25,737 nt of DNA. Source: CAKTOF01 sp964544345 (GTDB lineage: Bacteria > Bacillota > Clostridia > Oscillospirales > Oscillospiraceae). The position numbers and the translations under genes were made by a program. Numbering within the stretch: the stretch's first letter is position 1; every line of letters starts with the position of its first letter. The stretch spans positions 1 through 25,737 of the forward strand of contig CAZJBT010000008.1 of NCBI GenBank assembly GCA_964544345.1, in the 5' to 3' direction. Positions 24,644-25,737 of the stretch are shown in pieces. The notes under the pieces are model-generated. The model made no database searches. It was not told the DNA's origin and worked only from the letters and a program-made list of their open reading frames with translations.

Positions 24644-24964
24644 GGAAGACCTCCTCAAATGTTGACCCCCCAGCAAAACTCCTCACTCTCCCCGGCGAAA
24701 ATACGGACTCCATGCCTGCGTCTGCCGCGTCCTCGCCGCACCTCGCCCCACTCGCAAATTGCCGCCGCCCATTGCAAGCTTCCGCGAACGCTGCGACGCC
24801 TTCATATCGCTGCAGGCGGGGATGCGCGGGCATAGAAAAAGAGATCCCAGCGCGAATGACCGAAATTCTCTCTGTAAAATGCCGTTATTCTGAATGGGGA
24901 GGTCAGGGTGTTTTCGTTGGATGAGTTACATAGAATTTCGTGCCAATTGTTGATTTGTTCTGAC

Positions 24965-24993
24965 AGAATAACATAAAGCCGAATTTTTTTCAA
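24965..24993 (-). promoter_or_regulatory. Candidate sigma-A promoter upstream of glmM
   Basis: On the minus strand TTGAAA (24993-24988) and TATTCT (24970-24965) are exactly 17 nt apart, with a TG extension (TGTTATTCT). Transcription would start near 24958 and run about 315 nt before the glmM ATG. No stronger promoter is visible closer to glmM. Confidence 0.5.
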
Positions 24994-25085
24994 TAACGAA
25001 TTCGTGTTTCTGGTCGATCGCGCCCGACAAATGCAACATATCATAGCGATTTTCCGACGCCGCAACAATTCTCTAATCCTCTGAT

Positions 25086-25119
25086 TTCGCGAAATTTACA
25101 AAGGAGGAAATTTCGCGAA
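25086..25119. repeat. 12-bp perfect inverted repeat with AAAGGAGG in the loop
   Basis: TTCGCGAAATTT (25086-25097) and AAATTTCGCGAA (25108-25119) are exact complements around the 10-nt loop ACAAAGGAGG. As a plus-strand RNA it would show a full Shine-Dalgarno sequence in a hairpin loop. No start codon lies at a useful distance; the next ATG is about 40 nt on and opens only six codons. The left arm also contains the smaller palindrome TTTCGCGAAA. Confidence 0.6.
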
Positions 25120-25273
25120 TTCAAAAGCACTGACCAAACTATCAGGGATGCCCGAAGGAGAACTCTAACCCCATCTATATGCAAACCATCCCAAATTGAA
25201 ACCCTCCGGCTTTATGCGCTGCTGCAAATAACGCACCGATCCGCGAGACGCAGCCGTAGTAAACCACGCAGGT

Positions 25274-25306
25274 AAAAAGCCCGCCGCGGCAAGCGGCGGG
25301 CTTTTT
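25274..25306. terminator. Bidirectional intrinsic terminator
   Basis: AAAAAGCCCGCCGC (25274-25287) and GCGGCGGGCTTTTT (25293-25306) form a perfect 14-bp stem with a GGCAA loop and U-tracts on both strands. On the minus strand it ends the ABC exporter gene 21 nt after its stop. On the plus strand it would end anything transcribed from the 24.9-25.2 kb region. Confidence 0.9.
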
Positions 25307-25327
25307 GGCGTGCCGCCAGGCGGCTCC

Positions 25328-25737
25328 CTATTGCAGCCGCCAGCCGGCGCTCTGCCGCTGAAGCTCCACCATCCTGCAGTACAGCCCGTTCCGAGCCATC
25401 AGCTCCGCCGGCGCGCCCTCCTCAGCCACCCGGCCGCCGGAGAGCACAACGATCCTGTCCGCCGCCTCCACCGTGCGCATCCGGTGGGCGATGACCAGCA
25501 CCGTCTTGCCTACCAGCAGCCGGGACAGCGCTCCCTGCACCTTGGTCTCGTTCTCCACATCCAGGCTGGCGGTGGCCTCGTCGAGCAGGACAATGGGGGC
25601 ATCCTTCAGCAGCGCCCGCGCAATGGAAATGCGCTGCCGCTCGCCGCCGGAGAGGCGGGTGCCGTTTTCCCCAATCGGGGTCTGGTAGCCCTGCGGCAGC
25701 CGCTGGACAAACTCATCGCAGTTCGCGGCGCGGGCAG
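25328..25737 (-). CDS. ABC transporter ATP-binding domain, C-terminal part (probable exporter half-transporter)
   Basis: The last 136 codons of a gene that enters from the right edge. In order it shows the signature motif GTRLSGGERQRISIARALL, Walker B with catalytic Glu in IVLLDEATASLD, the switch His in VIAHRMRTV, and the end of the nucleotide-binding domain (IVVLSGGRVAEEG, then ELMARNGLYCRMV). The text DEATASLDVENETKVQGAL is typical of exporters in which membrane and ATPase domains are fused (MsbA/IrtAB-like), with the permease half outside the window. ATP-driven export of a lipid, peptide, siderophore or drug is possible; the substrate cannot be read from this part. A terminator follows the stop closely. 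Confidence 0.92.
   Translation of the reverse strand, partial: ARAANCDEFVQRLPQGYQTPIGENGTRLSGGERQRISIARALLKDAPIVLLDEATASLDVENETKVQGALSRLLVGKTVLVIAHRMRTVEAADRIVVLSGGRVAEEGAPAELMARNGLYCRMVELQRQSAGWRLQ

Larger units (their letters stand above)
24644..25327. other. 684-nt stretch without a supportable gene
   Basis: The part next to glmM (24660-24840) is GC-rich and open on the minus strand in a frame encoding an Arg/Ala/Gly-rich peptide with no recognisable domain. The part from about 24860 to 25200 is visibly richer in A and T than the flanking genes and has stops in all long frames. Elements seen inside are a minus-strand promoter (24965-24993), a 10-bp ACGAATTCGT palindrome (24996-25005), a 12-bp inverted repeat (25086-25119) and a bidirectional terminator (25274-25306). 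A long glmM leader, a small RNA, or remnants of a dispersed repeat are all possible; none can be settled from this window alone. Confidence 0.5.

Noticed and set aside
24336..24833. 165-codon minus-strand frame overlapping the glmM start
   Set aside because: It overlaps glmM by about 300 nt in another frame, lacks a domain and a ribosome site; its upstream half is noted only as possible leader or repeat.
24802..25068. 88-codon minus-strand frame in the gene-free stretch
   Set aside because: It runs through the predicted promoter at 24965-24993, has no good ribosome site and no recognisable family; kept only as part of the region description.

Overview
The window reads as chromosomal DNA of a fairly GC-rich member of the Clostridia, probably an Oscillospiraceae/Ruminococcaceae-type gut anaerobe. 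This rests on the gram-positive PolC replicase, the short HisG that needs HisZ, the Firmicutes order pyrH-frr-uppS-cdsA-dxr-rseP-ispG-polC, a SigH-like sigma factor, and good sigma-A promoters and AGGAGG ribosome sites. The taxonomic call is an inference; no rRNA gene is present. Nearly all of the DNA is ordinary, well-packed core gene content. No CRISPR array, tRNA, transposase or phage gene was seen.

Region 1 (1-5395, minus strand) is a histidine biosynthesis operon read hisZ-hisG-hisD-hisB-hisH-hisA-hisF, with hisF running off the left edge. Genes overlap by a few bases or sit a few bases apart. A good promoter lies directly after the polC stop codon and leaves a leader of only about 37 nt, so no T-box or attenuator fits there. 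The most unusual object in the window is here: HisB carries a complete XRE-type helix-turn-helix domain fused in frame to the N-terminus of imidazoleglycerol-phosphate dehydratase. A perfect 12-bp palindrome lies just upstream of its start. Together they suggest an enzyme that also acts as a DNA-binding sensor for the pathway.

Region 2 (5398-15781, minus strand) is an eight-gene operon: pyrH (UMP kinase), frr (ribosome recycling), uppS, cdsA, dxr, rseP, ispG and polC. It links nucleotide supply, translation, the MEP isoprenoid route to undecaprenyl-PP, phospholipid synthesis, site-2 proteolysis and replication.

Region 3 (15782-22250) is a series of mostly single-gene units: glnS (divergent from pyrH), a MATE efflux pump with an elaborate hairpin-rich leader, a membrane-anchored GH25 muramidase, and a divergent membrane-anchored CapA-family protein whose NNHxxD-type motif is degenerate. 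Each unit has a recognisable promoter and/or intrinsic terminator.

Region 4 (22251-25737, minus strand) holds a double zinc-ribbon protein, a SigH-like sigma factor with perfect -35 and -10 hexamers, and glmM with a likely 300-nt leader. A gene-poor stretch of about 680 nt follows, containing a striking 12-bp inverted repeat with an AAAGGAGG loop. At the edge is the 3' end of an ABC exporter gene.
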